Under the pieces are notes generated by a model. That model was not told the DNA's origin. It saw only the letters and a list, made by a program, of their open reading frames with translations, and searched no databases. A stretch of DNA of 64,000 nt, from the NCBI GenBank assembly GCA_007449985.2, contig VIIQ02000110.1, positions 1 to 64,000 of the forward strand, in the 5' to 3' direction. Source of the DNA: Desmodesmus armatus (taxonomy: Eukaryota; Chlorophyta; Chlorophyceae; Sphaeropleales; Scenedesmaceae). A program made the position numbers and the translations under genes. Positions 33,801 through 44,900 of the stretch are shown here, one piece after another (position 1 is the stretch's first letter; each line of letters begins with the position of its first letter).

Positions 33801-36800
33801 TAACCGCAACACACACCCAAGTCTTGCATTGCAGCAGGCAGGTTCCTTGTGCTGGATTGGGTGTTGCTGCTTTAAAAACTTGTCCATCTTCGCTCTGTTG
33901 CCCCCCCCCCCCCCCCGCCTCCCCTTCGGCAAACAAACACAGAGCTTGAGGCGTTGGGTCCCAGTGAGCGGGCCACGGAGGAGGATGCACTGCCCGCCCT
34001 TCGCCCTCCCTCATGATGTGGGCCATGTCATCTCTCCTCCTGCCATCCTGCTGCCACTTACCCCCCCCCCTTTCAATGCAGAGCTTGAAGCTTTGGGTCC
34101 CAGTGAGCGTGCCACTGAGGAGGCTGCACTGCAGGAGCTGCTGGCTCCACTGGGACTGGCGGTCAAGGAGATACGGGTGAGGGTGGGGGGAATATGCAGC
34201 CCGGGTGGTCGGGCGGGGCACCCGGGGGGAGGGGAGGGTGCGTGTACACACACACGCACGTCCCATACAACTCATGTGTCAACACACTGCATCTGTCTAC
34301 AGACGTTGCTTCACTGTCACAGCAAGTCCACGCTTCCTGCTCCCCCCCCCTTCCTGTTGTCTCATGCACCCCCCCCCTTCCTGTTGTCTCAGGCTGACGG
34401 TCACTGTCTGTACCGCTCCTTGGAGGGCCAGTTGGAGCACTCCCCCCCCCACCCCCCCACAAACACACCCACTCTCTCACAATTCTCATTTCTTCTTGGG
34501 GCAAGTGAGTTCCGGGCAGACAAGGCTACTGCAGACCAACATCAGGGGGGAGAGGGGGGCACAGATGCTGCCACCCTCGTATGAACTCAACCGCATGCCA
34601 ACCTGGACCATGACTGACAGCCACGCTGCACCATTCGCGTGCTCTCCTTTGTTTGCAGGCTGATGGCCACTGTCTGTACCGCTCGCTGGAGGACCAGCTG
34701 GAGCAGACAGCAGCAGCAGCAGCAGACAGCAGCAGCAGCAGTGAGCAGTACAACTACCAGCAGCTGAGGGAACTGGCAGCAGACTACATCAGGGAACACA
34801 AGTACGTACAACCGGCTTTTGAGACATATGCTGTCATCCCAACAAACAATTTGGGACCCAGCAGGGCCTTCATGTACTGTTTCGAAGATTGGATAAACGT
34901 TTGATAGCCACTGCTACACCAGCAATGAGCAACCTTGTTGTGCCGCTGCCTGTACACCCCCCCCCTCTGGATCATCGCCCCATCGTCCCCCCCCCCCCTG
35001 CAGAGACCAGTTCACCCCCTTCCTGCTGCCAGAGGATGAGTCACAGGACCCTGAAGAGCACTACGAGCAGTACTGCTACACTCTGCCCCTATGACCATCC
35101 ATACCACCATGCACACACACAGACCTGGCCACAACCCTCTGTGCCCCCGTGCACACCCGCACACTGCCAACCACCACACGGGGATCAATCTTCCCCTGCT
35201 CCCACCACCATACAACACCTTGATCAGCCCCCCTCCCCACCCCGCCTGTTCTCCCTCCCCCCCCCCCCCCTGCAGGGACCAGTTCACCCCCTTCCTGTTG
35301 CCAGAGGATGAGTCACAGGACCCTGAGGAGCACTACGAACAGTACTGCTACACTCTGGAAACTACAGCAGGTGGGTGTGGTGCTTCTGCAAGCTGCAGCA
35401 ACGCTGCTGCAAGTTGTGTTGTGTTGTTTGTGTGATGTGCAGTTGGTCAGGTGGCAGTGCTGTGCAATGGTTTGGTGTGGTGGTGTGGTGTGTGTGGGGT
35501 TTATGGGGTGTGGCACTCGGTGGTGCTGGCGTCCGGAAGACGCCTGCTACTCGCTGCCTACTGTCAGGGAAAAGATACCCCGTCCCTGCAGCATCTGTTG
35601 CTTCACTTGTCTTCGATGATCCAGTTTGCATGCTGTTGGAACCCCGCCCCCGATGCTGCCAACCCCACTCCCCCTGCCATTGCTGCCATGTTCATTTTCA
35701 CTGCCATTGCTGCCACTATTGGTTTTTGTCCCCCTGCAGCGTGGGGTGCCGTCATTGGTTCTTAGTGTGTCAGCTTGTGCTTGCAGATGCCACCGCTGCT
35801 GTGTTGGCACCCCCTGCCTTTGCTGACATGCCCCCCATTGCTGCTGCTGCCACTATCGATCTTTGTGCTCCTGCAGCGTGGGGTGGTCACCTTGAGCTGA
35901 GTGCGCTGTCGTCAGCCCTACAGCGCCACATACGTGTGCATGCAGTGGGCATGGACACCATCAGCCTAGGTGAGACACGTTTCTCCGGCCCCCGGCTGTC
36001 CAGACATCTAGACGGATCTGTGTGCGGCCAGCTGGTGCGGGGTGCGCCCCTTTTGTACATTTGAAAAAGACACGTTTCTTGCAGACCATGCTTGTAGACA
36101 GCCTGCAGATGTTGCCCTGAATACGTCAACCACACGCTGTTGCATAATTTTAGCAGTGGGCATGGACACGGTTGCTTGTGCATGTTGGACGGGGGGGGGG
36201 GGGGGCATGTTGGACGCGGGGGGGGGGGGGGGGCATGTTGGACGCGGGGGGGGGGGGGGGGGCGCTGTCGTCTGCCCTACAGCGCCACATACGGGTGCAT
36301 GCAGTGGGCATGGACACAATCAGCCTAGGTGAGGCCAGGTCGCTTGTGCACGTTGGACGGGGTGGGGGGGGGGGTGTCTTCTGCCCTGCAGCGCCACATA
36401 TGTCATGCGCAGGGGGGGGGGGGTTCTTTGTACCTGGGGAAAAAAACAGTGCCAGTGCCATCCCTTGCATGTCCGACCTGACCACATACGCGTTCATGCA
36501 GTGGGCATGGACACCATCAGCCTAGGTGAGGCCATGAGGTTGCTCAGCTGTTGTGCATGGCTTGGCGTACTTGTGGTGCAAGTACGCTATCACTGTGGTG
36601 TCCCCTGATACTACCTGCAGTGCCACATACGTGTGCATGACAGCCTGCAGATGTTCCGTTGAATACGTCAATCAAACACATATTGATCGTAGCAGTGGGC
36701 ATGGACACCATCAGCCTAGGTGAGACACATGCTTGCAGACCGTGCTTGTAGATAGCCTACAGCCTGTTGCCCTGATTACGTCAATCACACACTGTTGCAT

Positions 36801-37374
36801 ACTCATGTATATACGCGTACAGGCGGTGGGCATGGACACCATCAGCCTAGGTACGGCCAGGTTGCTTGTGCAGGGGATAGCGTACTTGTACTCCAAGTGT
36901 TATGACTGTGTAGTACAAGTGCGCTGTGACCGTGGTAGTACTACCTGGGTACTGGATAGTACACCACAGTACATGTGGCATCACTGGGAAGTTGTTTAGG
37001 CCGGACCTGACCACCCATGCGCGCATGGGTGTTGTGCTGCACAAAGGAACACAATCATCAATGAAAAATGACGTTTGTCACAAGCTTGCGTAACGTCACA
37101 ATGCAGATTGTGACGTTACTCACACATTGAAATAACACTGAAGACAAAAGTGTTGTGGGTTTGTGCTGCAGGCGAGTCAGAGTTCACTGACAAGCCTGCG
37201 CTGGAGGTGTGCTACCTGCGGCACGCATTCGGCCTGGGCGAGCACTACAACAGTACCAAGAAGCTGTTGTTTGGGGTTGAGACACAAGCAGATCAGGCGG
37301 AAGGGGAGGAGGAGCAGGAAGAAGGGCAGGATGATGCAGCTGCGGGACAGGATGCTCCAGCGGCGTCCTTGTAA
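30825..37374 (+). CDS. OTUD6B: OTU-family deubiquitinase, OTUD6B-like (nine exons)
   Basis: Exons: 30825-31088, 31743-31793, 32576-32815, 33636-33711, 34082-34176, 34659-34801, 35276-35370, 35877-35969 and 37172-37374. The sum is 1,260 bp, or 419 residues, with all phases matching. The N-terminal half is a charged Gln/Ala-rich coiled region (KQSKAQKRREKAAAKDAERE), as in OTUD6. The OTU domain starts at ADGHCLYRSL (catalytic Asp and Cys, DGxC). It continues through DQFTPFLLPEDE, TTAAWGGHLELSAL and VGMDTISLG, and ends with RHAFGLGEHYNS, which holds the catalytic His. OTUD6B cleaves ubiquitin chains and is linked to translation control. Almost every exon has one or more partial tandem copies in the adjacent introns (listed separately). 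The stop TTG-TAA contains a TGTAA signal. Confidence 0.9.
31697..31740 (+). repeat. (TGTGC)8 microsatellite forming the intron 1 3' splice region
   Basis: Eight TGTGC units run directly into the AG of the exon 2 acceptor of the OTUD6B-like gene, so the repeat itself replaces the usual pyrimidine tract. Length change would alter the acceptor context. Confidence 0.85.
32326..32361 (+). repeat. Shadow of OTUD6B exon 3, 5' end
   Basis: After a CCCAG acceptor, GATAAGTTGGCCAAGC encodes DKLAKLDAEV, matching the true exon 3 start DELTKLDAEI at 32576. Similarity fades after about 36 bp. Confidence 0.8.
32905..33193 (+). repeat. Two shadows of OTUD6B exon 3, 3' end
   Basis: Segments ending at 32972 and 33193 repeat the exon 3 tail (YLKDLSVGDGEEE...GGKGK) with intact GTGAG donors. 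The first is degraded (a stop in the tail); the second still reads YVKDLSVGEGKEEHEGGKGK. Confidence 0.8.
33492..33532 (+). repeat. Shadow of OTUD6B exon 4
   Basis: TGTCCTGCAG followed by AAGCAGAGCGAGGCGCAG repeats the acceptor and first 40 bp of exon 4 (33636). The flanking intron words (GTGTCTGTCTGTCCTGCAG) are duplicated too. Confidence 0.8.
33943..33994 (+). repeat. Shadow of OTUD6B exon 5
   Basis: An ACAG acceptor is followed by AGCTTGAGGCGTTGGGTCCC, reading ELEALGPSERATEED. It parallels exon 5 at 34082, including the C-run intron upstream. Confidence 0.85.
34393..34440 (+). repeat. Shadow of OTUD6B exon 6 with the catalytic Cys motif
   Basis: CTCAG|GCTGACGGTCACTG encodes ADGHCLYRSLEGQLEH, a second copy of the catalytic Asp/Cys motif 266 bp before the true exon 6. 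It runs into a C-rich tract and has no matching donor. Confidence 0.85.
35004..35085 (+). repeat. Shadow of OTUD6B exon 7, nearly full length
   Basis: CTGCAG|AGACCAGTTCACCCC carries 82 of the 95 bp of exon 7 (DQFTPFLLPEDESQDPEEHY...CYTL), about 95% identical to 35276-35370, but it lacks the donor end. It would splice in phase from exon 6. Confidence 0.85.
36105..36850 (+). repeat. Ladder of at least six shadows of OTUD6B exon 8, 3' end
   Basis: GTGGGCATGGACAC recurs at about 36156, 36306, 36508, 36695 and 36830, mostly followed by CATCAGCCTAGGTGAG, the exon 8 tail and donor. Larger pieces (CTACAGCGCCACATACG) occur at 36280, 36390 and 36620. G runs of 12-18 separate the first copies. The intact exon 8 is 35877-35969. 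Confidence 0.9.
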
Positions 37375-37414
37375 CACCAGGGTATAGCGGTGCAGATCTG
37401 ACTTGCAGGGGTTT

Positions 37415-37925
37415 ACCAATTGAGGGAAGGCTGCGCTACCTGCAGCACGCATTCGGCCTGGGGGAGCACTACAACAGCACCAAAAGCTGCTGTTTGGTGC
37501 TGAGACACAGGAAGAGGAAGAAGCGGAGCAGCAGCAGCAGGTTGAAAACAGGCAACTGGACAAGATGCATCCTTGTGGCATGGAAGGTGCAGGGTTTCTG
37601 TGCTGGGTTTTTGCCAAGGCGGGGGGGGGGGACTACAACAGCATCAAGGCGCTGCTGTTTGGTGCTCAAGCCGATCCAGAAGAGGAGGGGGAGGAGCAGG
37701 GCGAGTAGGATGATGCAGCAATGGAACAGGTGGCGTCCTTGTAACATTGAGGGGTGCGACTTTGGCCGATCAAGCGGGGGAAGGGGGGGGGGGGGGGGGC
37801 GAGAGGGCCACATCAGCACCAATGGGCCTGTTTGGGGCACAGGCAGAGGAGGAAACGGAGGAGGCGGAAGAGCAGCAGGGACAGCTGGATGATGCAGCAG
37901 CAGCAGGACGCCTCCTTGCAATCAC
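37415..37925 (+). repeat. Three decayed shadows of the OTUD6B terminal exon
   Basis: Downstream of the true stop, pieces near 37430-37560, 37630-37745 and 37800-37925 repeat RHAFGLGEHYNS, LLFGVE/LLFGAQ and the acidic EEEQEEGQ tail with the GTCCTTGTAAC end. All carry frameshifts, so they are not translated as part of the protein. Confidence 0.85.
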
Positions 37926-38583
37926 ACATACGCAGTGTAACAAAGGCCCACCGAATGCAAATGCTAATGCCCACCGTCAGCTGACCCACCAAGGAATTTG
38001 TTGCCTGGTGGTCAGGAGCCTGGTGATGGGGCAATATAAGAAGATGGACAGCGTAGCAGCAGAGGGATGGGCAGCTGAAGGTGCCCATCCAGGTTCCCGG
38101 ATATTCTGAGACTGGCATCAAGCTGAGCTAAGTGATGCATGCCAGCAGCTTGCTTGGATGGTGGGAGCGGGCTTTTGAAAGTGCCAGGAAGTGGTGCAGA
38201 GGCGTTTCCAGTGAAGGTACTGAGAAGACAATCGCAGACAACAGAAGCATGTTTGCCAGCTGCCAGGCACGTCTTCTGCAAGGTGCACACCAGCACATGC
38301 ACTAGTGTACTCGGAATTCTTCCCGTTAACTCCACACACAGCTTCAGTCATTCATCGCCTGCTGTGCTGCTGTAGGCTGCATCATAAAGTTTGATCCCGT
38401 CTGTTGATCAAGTCAAATCCACTTCGTCGGGTCAAAGACCAGGAGGCTGCTCAATTGCTTTTAGCTGTTACTCTGCCATCACTGGGCCCTTTACCAGGTC
38501 GCTGCATCGTCGCTACAGCAGGTTCACGCCTCGCTGCCCTTCGCCCCCAACAGCCGTCGTTGTAGCCAATCAACAGCATCACC
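37926..38583. promoter_or_regulatory. Upstream region of the C2-domain gene
   Basis: No gene recognised. It lies between the last OTUD6B exon shadow and the ATG at 38584, and should contain the C2 gene promoter and 5' UTR. Confidence 0.4.
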
Positions 38584-41311
38584 ATGTCTGACGAGAAGAA
38601 GCTTGTGATCGAGGTTGCTTCCTGCAACGTCAAGAAGCTTGACCTCAAGGTGCGGCGCCAAGATCCAACCATCTACCCGCTGTGCTGCTGCTGCATAGAC
38701 AGATTGGTTGCCGGCAGCTGCTGTGATATGAATTGGTTACAGTATGTCCGCATATGACAGAAGCAGGACGCCCAGGGGTGTATGCTGGGGGCATATGCTT
38801 TTGAGAGGCACCCCAAACCAAACCAACCACCACAGGAACTACTGCACTGCTGCTCACTCGTTGACTGAATCTGCTGCCTTTGTCTGGACTGCCTCACACA
38901 ACAGGCATACAACATCACCAAGCAGCGCAGCTACGTTGTCTGCAGGGTGGGCGACAAGGAGCAGCAGACAACAGTCGGCCTTGGTGAGCATAGCAGCACA
39001 AGCTTTCCTGCACCTTGCGGCTGCATGGGAACTGACACAGCGACCAGTATATTTAGCCAGCAGATGCACATGCTGCCACGGCCCATGGCGTGCTGACCGC
39101 CAATTCCTGCACACCATCACCTAGCTGGTGCCCGCCTCCTTCTCAAAAGTTGTTTGTGCTCAGAAGTTCTGTCCTGCTGCTGTATTGTGCATATGGTGGG
39201 GTTTCAGGCAGCAGCTGTGACCCCACTTAGGGCTGTGCTGATGTACTTCCTACCCATCATCTTGCTGGTTCCTGCTTGCAAATCAGCACCAGCACTAGCA
39301 CCACTCCTTCCCACCCATCCCATGCGCACGAACACCCACTTGCTCTCCCCTTCCTCTGCCTGCTTCCCTCCCCACCCAAAACACACACACAGGAACACAG
39401 ACACCACAAGACAGTCTCAGACGCACATCGACGCCCAATCCCCCCCCCCCCACACACACACACACCACTGCAGGCCTGGACCCCACCTGGGAGCAGACCT
39501 TTGAGTTTACCGTTGCTGACGAGAACAGCAACCATCAAACCCAATCACCCCCTCCTTGTCCACCACACCCTGTCAGATACACTGCTCAACACACAACACC
39601 GTGTCAGGTACAGATACAAGCCCTAACCCAAACCCCCCTGTCCCGCCCCCACCCACACACACAAACACACACCACCCACTGCAGGCCTGGACCCCACCTG
39701 GGAGCAGACCTTTGAGTTCACCGTTGCTGATGAGAACACCACCAAGTGCTTCGTCAAGTTCATGATGGGCGCAGAGGGAGAGGAGAAGCAGATCGGCGAT
39801 GAGTGTGAGTGGCGTGGGCAGCAGGGGCAGGGGGGGGGGAGGCAAGCGGGGCAGGGCGAGGGGGGGGGGGGGGCAGGGCAGGACATTTGTCTGTCGGAGG
39901 AGGTGTGGGGCTGAGAAGCAGATCGGCGACAAGTGTGAGTATGGACGGGCACAGGCTGAGCATGGCAGGCCAGCGGTGTGTGTCTAGACACAGGGAGTGG
40001 GGGAAAGGAAGGGAGGGCGTCTGTCTGTCAGAGGTTGAGAGGGCGCGGGGAAGCAGACCGGCGACGAGTGCAAGTACACAGTCTCTCTGCGTGTGCTTAC
40101 CCTCAAATACCGTTGCAGCAGGGCTAGCAGCCGAAGTCCTGATGGTGTGTTGGCCCTGTGCCATGCTGTGCTGTGCTGCGTGTCCTGCAGGCGAGTACCT
40201 GCTCAACGTCCTGGTCATCAACAAGCCCACATACAAGGGACTCATCGTCCCAGGGTGAGCAGCAGACACAATAATAAGATGTGGGCTGGGTGGCAGCAGC
40301 AGCAGCAGCAGTGCAGCAGCAGCGACGGCACCAGTGCGACAGCAGCAGCAGCAGATAGCAGTGGCAGCAGCAGCAGTGCACTGGCATCAGCAGCAGCAGA
40401 TAGCAGTGGCAATGCATCGGCGTCGTCAGTGCAGCAGCAGTGCAGGGGCAGCCGCAGCAGTGCAGCTAGTCAAGCCCTCCCAGCCCAGTGCAGCGTCAGC
40501 ACGCTTGAAACCCGTAGCAAAGCAGGTCTACGCAAGCGTAGTAGCATGCATCAGCAGCATAGCCCAGGCAGCAGCGCCGCAGCAGCCGCCGCAGCGGACG
40601 TATCTGTTCAACAGCAGCTTGGGCAAGGCACAGGGCGCCTGCGCCAGGTGCAGCATGGCCAATTCAGGGCGAATCTGCCAATCAAGCTGCGTTGAATAAG
40701 CACGCGCTTTGTGGTGTACTGACTATTCACGGTTGTGTGTCCGTCGCTGCTTGTGTGCTGCAGTGGCAAGGTTGACATGATGTTCACAGCAAAGGGCTTC
40801 GGCAAGGAGGATGGTGAGTGCCTGGCCTGTTCCTGAGTGTACACAGGGAGTGCATCCAGTCAATGCAACAACCATCCAAGGATGTACATTCCGAAGTTGG
40901 GTATAAGTGTGTGGGGGCGCACAGTAAAAACGTAGTCATTTTGGCTGGAGTGTGTTTGGGGGGGGGGAGGGGGTGCGGACAGACAGACACATGGATTAGG
41001 GCTGTTGGTTGATGTTGTCACTGAAAGTGCCACTGCTGGGCCCCCCGGCAATCGGGTGTGCCTAGCTAGTGTGCGATGCCCCCCCCCCCCCACCCCAAAC
41101 AGTGTGAGACAGCAGTACCCCCACCAATGCCCCGTATGCTGGCATCTCTGAGCGCTCGGCTGCCTCTGTGCTGCTGCTGTCCATGCTGCTGTCCATGCTG
41201 CTGCTGCTGCTGCTGCTGCTGTTGCACCCTGCAGTTGAGGTTGATGACTCAGCTTTCCTTGACCTCATGGAGGGTGGTGAGATGATGATGGAGAGTGAGG
41301 AGGACGAGTAA
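38584..41311 (+). CDS. Small single C2-domain protein (six exons)
   Basis: Exons: 38584-38649, 38905-38983, 39685-39804, 40191-40254, 40764-40813 and 41235-41311. They total 456 bp, or 151 residues, with all phases consistent. MSDEKKLVIEVASCNVKKLD, YVVCRVGDKEQQTTVG, LDPTWEQTFEFTV and GEYLLNVLVINK follow the beta-strand order of a C2 domain (compare NPxWNExFxF). The C-terminus is acidic (MMMESEEDE). The protein is probably cytosolic and membrane- or Ca2+-associated; the loop Asp residues are only partly present, so Ca2+ binding is uncertain. No signal or membrane helix. Intron 2 and intron 3 carry shadows of exon 3. Confidence 0.8.
39474..39540 (+). repeat. Shadow of C2-gene exon 3, 5' end
   Basis: CACTGCAG|GCCTGGACCCCACC through GACGAGAACAGCAACC duplicates the first 60 bp of exon 3 (39685), including the CA-rich intron upstream. 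It diverges before any donor. Confidence 0.85.
39911..40075 (+). repeat. Two shadows of C2-gene exon 3, 3' end
   Basis: GAGAAGCAGATCGGCGAC-AAGTGTGAGT (donor at 39935) and GAAGCAGACCGGCGACGAG-TGCAAGT (about 40050-40072) repeat the exon 3 tail and donor seen at 39790-39806. Confidence 0.8.
40296..40640. repeat. CAG-rich intron low-complexity block
   Basis: This is an imperfect GCAGCAGCAGCAGTGCAGCAGC-type repeat within intron 4 of the C2 gene. It keeps a 200-codon ORF open on the plus strand only because of its triplet composition. Confidence 0.7.
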
Positions 41312-41910
41312 AGTGTGACATTAGTCATCACACTCTCCCTCTCACACACTGCACTCTTCCAGCGTGCATTCTTCCCTACACCCCTGGATTGCATCGCCAG
41401 GCCCTGCATTGGGGTTTATTGGCGGTCTTGCGCTGGGGTCGAAAGGGCCAGCAGCAGCAATCTCAGCAGGGACTGCTGCTGCCGCTGCTTGAATACCTGC
41501 TTGGTTTGAAATGAGCTGGCTGCACACCTCACAGCTTGGGGAGCAGCGCACTGAACAAGTGCATCTCTAGATTGTGCAGCTGAATATATAATCTGCCGTG
41601 AACCCGGGTAACTGGTTGGCCCTGCTGATCCAGTCAACGGTTGAGCTGTCTGTCAGTTGAGAAATCGATTGCCGGGGTACGCCTGTCGCAGCATCGAGAT
41701 GAAGGAAAGCACGCATGTGCTTGTAAAGGAGCAAAGCGCGCACATATGCAGAAGTAATGCAGATGTCAACGCAAGTTTGGTTCAGCAACCGCCATCGCCG
41801 CTTACCATGGCGGTCAGTTGACAAACATTCAGCAGCCGTCCATTAGCGTAGTAATCCATGCCACTGCACGTATTGTCTCACTGGGATCATTGACTGCATT
41901 TTCACCAAAC
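41312..41910. promoter_or_regulatory. Intergenic region before the first lactone-oxidase-like gene
   Basis: It holds the 3' UTR of the C2 gene and the promoter of the next gene. No other feature recognised. Confidence 0.4.
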
Positions 41911-44900
41911 ATGGCGCGCTCGCTTGGGATTGTCATAGTCGCGCTCGTTCTGTGCCCCAGCATTTGCTTCGCCAATGTGCCCATCGACCTCACAAACTTT
42001 CAAAACGAGTATGCATGTGATGCGGCCACCCTGATCGTCAGGCAAGCGCGGGAACGAGTTGGCAGCACACCAAGCCCAAGCCAGCACAAGTAGCAGCAGC
42101 AGTTGGGACGCATGGCTGCCTCTGATGCTATCTGCTGGATTCTTGCAGGCCCAGAACGCTGGATGATGTAGCTGAAGCAGTGAGGCTGCACGACCATGTG
42201 AAAGCAAGCGGCGAGGGACACTCATGGAACCAGGTGAGGGGCGTCTACTGCCCAAATTGACAGCAGTGACAGGAGTGGCAGCCACAGCTGGCAAGCTGTC
42301 TGAGTACTTACAGGCCTAACCACAGTGGGAGTTGTTGAACACAACATCACTGCTGCCAGTGACGGTGGTCACCCTGCCAACAGTCGGATGTCCCCCTCCG
42401 GCATGACATGCGGCAGGACATGGCCAGCACACATGCTGGCAGCACAGCATACCAGCATACCAGGGCCGCAGGACAGCGTGCACAACTAGCATGGTTCTGC
42501 TCGGTCCTGCTGTACAGGCTAGTACATGCTGTCAGCCTGAACTTGCAGGTGTTGCTGCAGTGTTTCCCGCGCCCATGGGCGCCCATGGCCACTGGCACGG
42601 CATGACGTTGACTGCGACAATCTGTCAAATCTGCACCTGCTGCTGCTCTTGCAGCCGTTCTTCTGTGCAAGTGCACCACAGCACAATCACGACAGCGGCA
42701 GCAGCAGCCCGGTACCAGCAGACACCCCCGTCCTCACCGCAGGTCGCAAGCTGCTACAGCCAAACTCCGCAGCTACAGCCCCATCAGCACAAAACAGCAG
42801 CAGCACTACAGCCAGCACGGCAAGCAGCTCAGCACACCGATCAGCCAACATAGCGATGACTACACTGCGGCCACTGAACATCACAGTGAATGAGTCAGAG
42901 GCCTCTGTGTGGGTGGACTCGGGTGTGAAGGTTGTCGACCTGCTGCAATACCTGGCAAACTATGTCACGCCAGCGGCACCTGCGGGGTATACCCTTGGTG
43001 CCTTCCCCTGGTTTGTGTACCAGGTAAGTGGACACACACCTGATCTTGATCTGCTGGCAGCAGATGCATACAAAACCAAGCTAGTAAGTTTTGTGGCTAC
43101 CATTACAATGTAGTGCCTGCACGCGGTATTGGCTCCAACACATGAAGCAAGAAGCTTACGCCCACAGTTGCGACCCTGCTGCCACGTTGGTGCGTCTCAC
43201 CTTGATTTTGTGTTGCACACGGTATGCCAGTGGCCTCTTCCTGCCTGCAACTTCTGCTGTTGAACCATGCCATGGCTGCTGTTTTTTGCTACAGTCTGTT
43301 GGCGGTGCTGTGGCAACTGGTACGCATGGCAGCAACCTGGGGCCCTACAGCTCAATGTCACACCAGGTGGGGACGCGGCTTTGAAAGCAACTGCTGCTGG
43401 CTTCAGCCTGAAGCCACTGGCGGCCAGCAGGGCTCGAATGTGTGCCTGTACAGCATAGTCACTGTACAGCGTAGTACCTACCTAGCTAGCTGAAGACTGC
43501 CCCCTGGGCACTTCTGTTTTGTGTGGCACATCGGCTGTGCCTGCAGCGCTTGCTGGCCAAAGTCACCATCTCGAGGACTGGCAGTCACACAGCATGCGAT
43601 CTGGCATACTGGATTGGTCACCAATTGGGAAGTGGTGGCGCTGTGGCTGCTGACTGTGTTGCAGGTGTTGGCGCTGGACGTGATTCTGGCCAATGGGACA
43701 CGCAAGGTGTTCACAAACGAGACAGACCCCTTCCTCATGAAGGTGAGGGTGCAATGACCCCATGTACATGTGCAGTTGATACCGTATTGAGCCAGCAGAT
43801 CCATGTCACAGTGGACTTCCAACGATCCCGGATTGGCAATGGTTGAGTCAACTTGTATTACATCCAGCGGCTGGCAAGCATATAAGAATGCATCACCACC
43901 TGCTGCCACCTGCAGGCTCTGCGTGTATCTGTTGGCAAGCTCGGTATCCTGGGGCGTGTCAAGCTGCAGCTTGTGCAAGAGGTCCCGGTGCGCAGGTATG
44001 CGCACAGGCTTTGCCTCCTCTCAGGATGGTGAATGTTGCCTGCTAGTGTGTCCATGCCAGACATTGGTGATGACTCATTGGGCATTTGCGGGGTGCCTAA
44101 AAGTTGCTCCATGCCCAAGCCAGATCTGAAACGCTACCTCACTACAAATGCAAGGGCATGAAGCGCTTGCATGTTCGTCCGTAGATCCGTGCGTGGGCAT
44201 TGAACCCCATGGCATGTAATGCTTCTTTGCCTATCCTGCAGGAGCTTGAAGGCACTGACCACCCCCCAGTTCCTTGAGCTGATGACCTCAGCACAGAGTT
44301 CCATTGTGAAGGGCAATCGCCCGCCAGCATGGATGAACGAAACACAGTTTTTCTGGCTGCCACAACAGCAACAGGTAAGTTGAAGTAGGTGTTTGCGAGG
44401 CCGGAGTCGACGACACCACACTAAAAGCACTACAGCTACTGTGGAAACTCTCTGCAAAGCAGGCAGTGTCGTCACAGATACGATGCCATTGGATGAAAAG
44501 TCAGTGCATGCGTCAGTCTGACTGAGCGACCAGTCAACAATTGTGTTAGCGGCCCAGCACAATCTGCTGCAGATATCAGAGCTGCTTCCAGTCTCCCCTT
44601 CACAGGCTGACCAGTGCTCTCACTGCTGCTTGCACTGCTGCTGCAGTTCATGATGGTTGGCTTCACCAGGGCAGATAATGCGGACCCTCAAGCTGCACAG
44701 GCGGCCCTGGCAGGTAAAGTACGTCCTCCACTGCCGTGAGTTCCACACTGTGGAACTGAGGCCGCCTGCAATAGCCACTCGTGGCTGTCACAACAATGGC
44801 CACCACATTTGCCAACAGGCTGCTTCCTGGACAGAGAGCTTTCGAGGCATGTGAACATACGTTCACGATGAGCTGCGAACAGCTAGCGATGGTTGTCACC

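Noticed and set aside
34020..34700. Long plus-strand ORF 33733-34584 as a separate gene
   Set aside because: Composed of OTUD6B exon 5, shadows and C-rich introns read through.
40093..40695. 200-codon Gln/Ala/Ser ORF in the C2-gene intron
   Set aside because: Open only because of CAG-type repeats; no domain or splice support.
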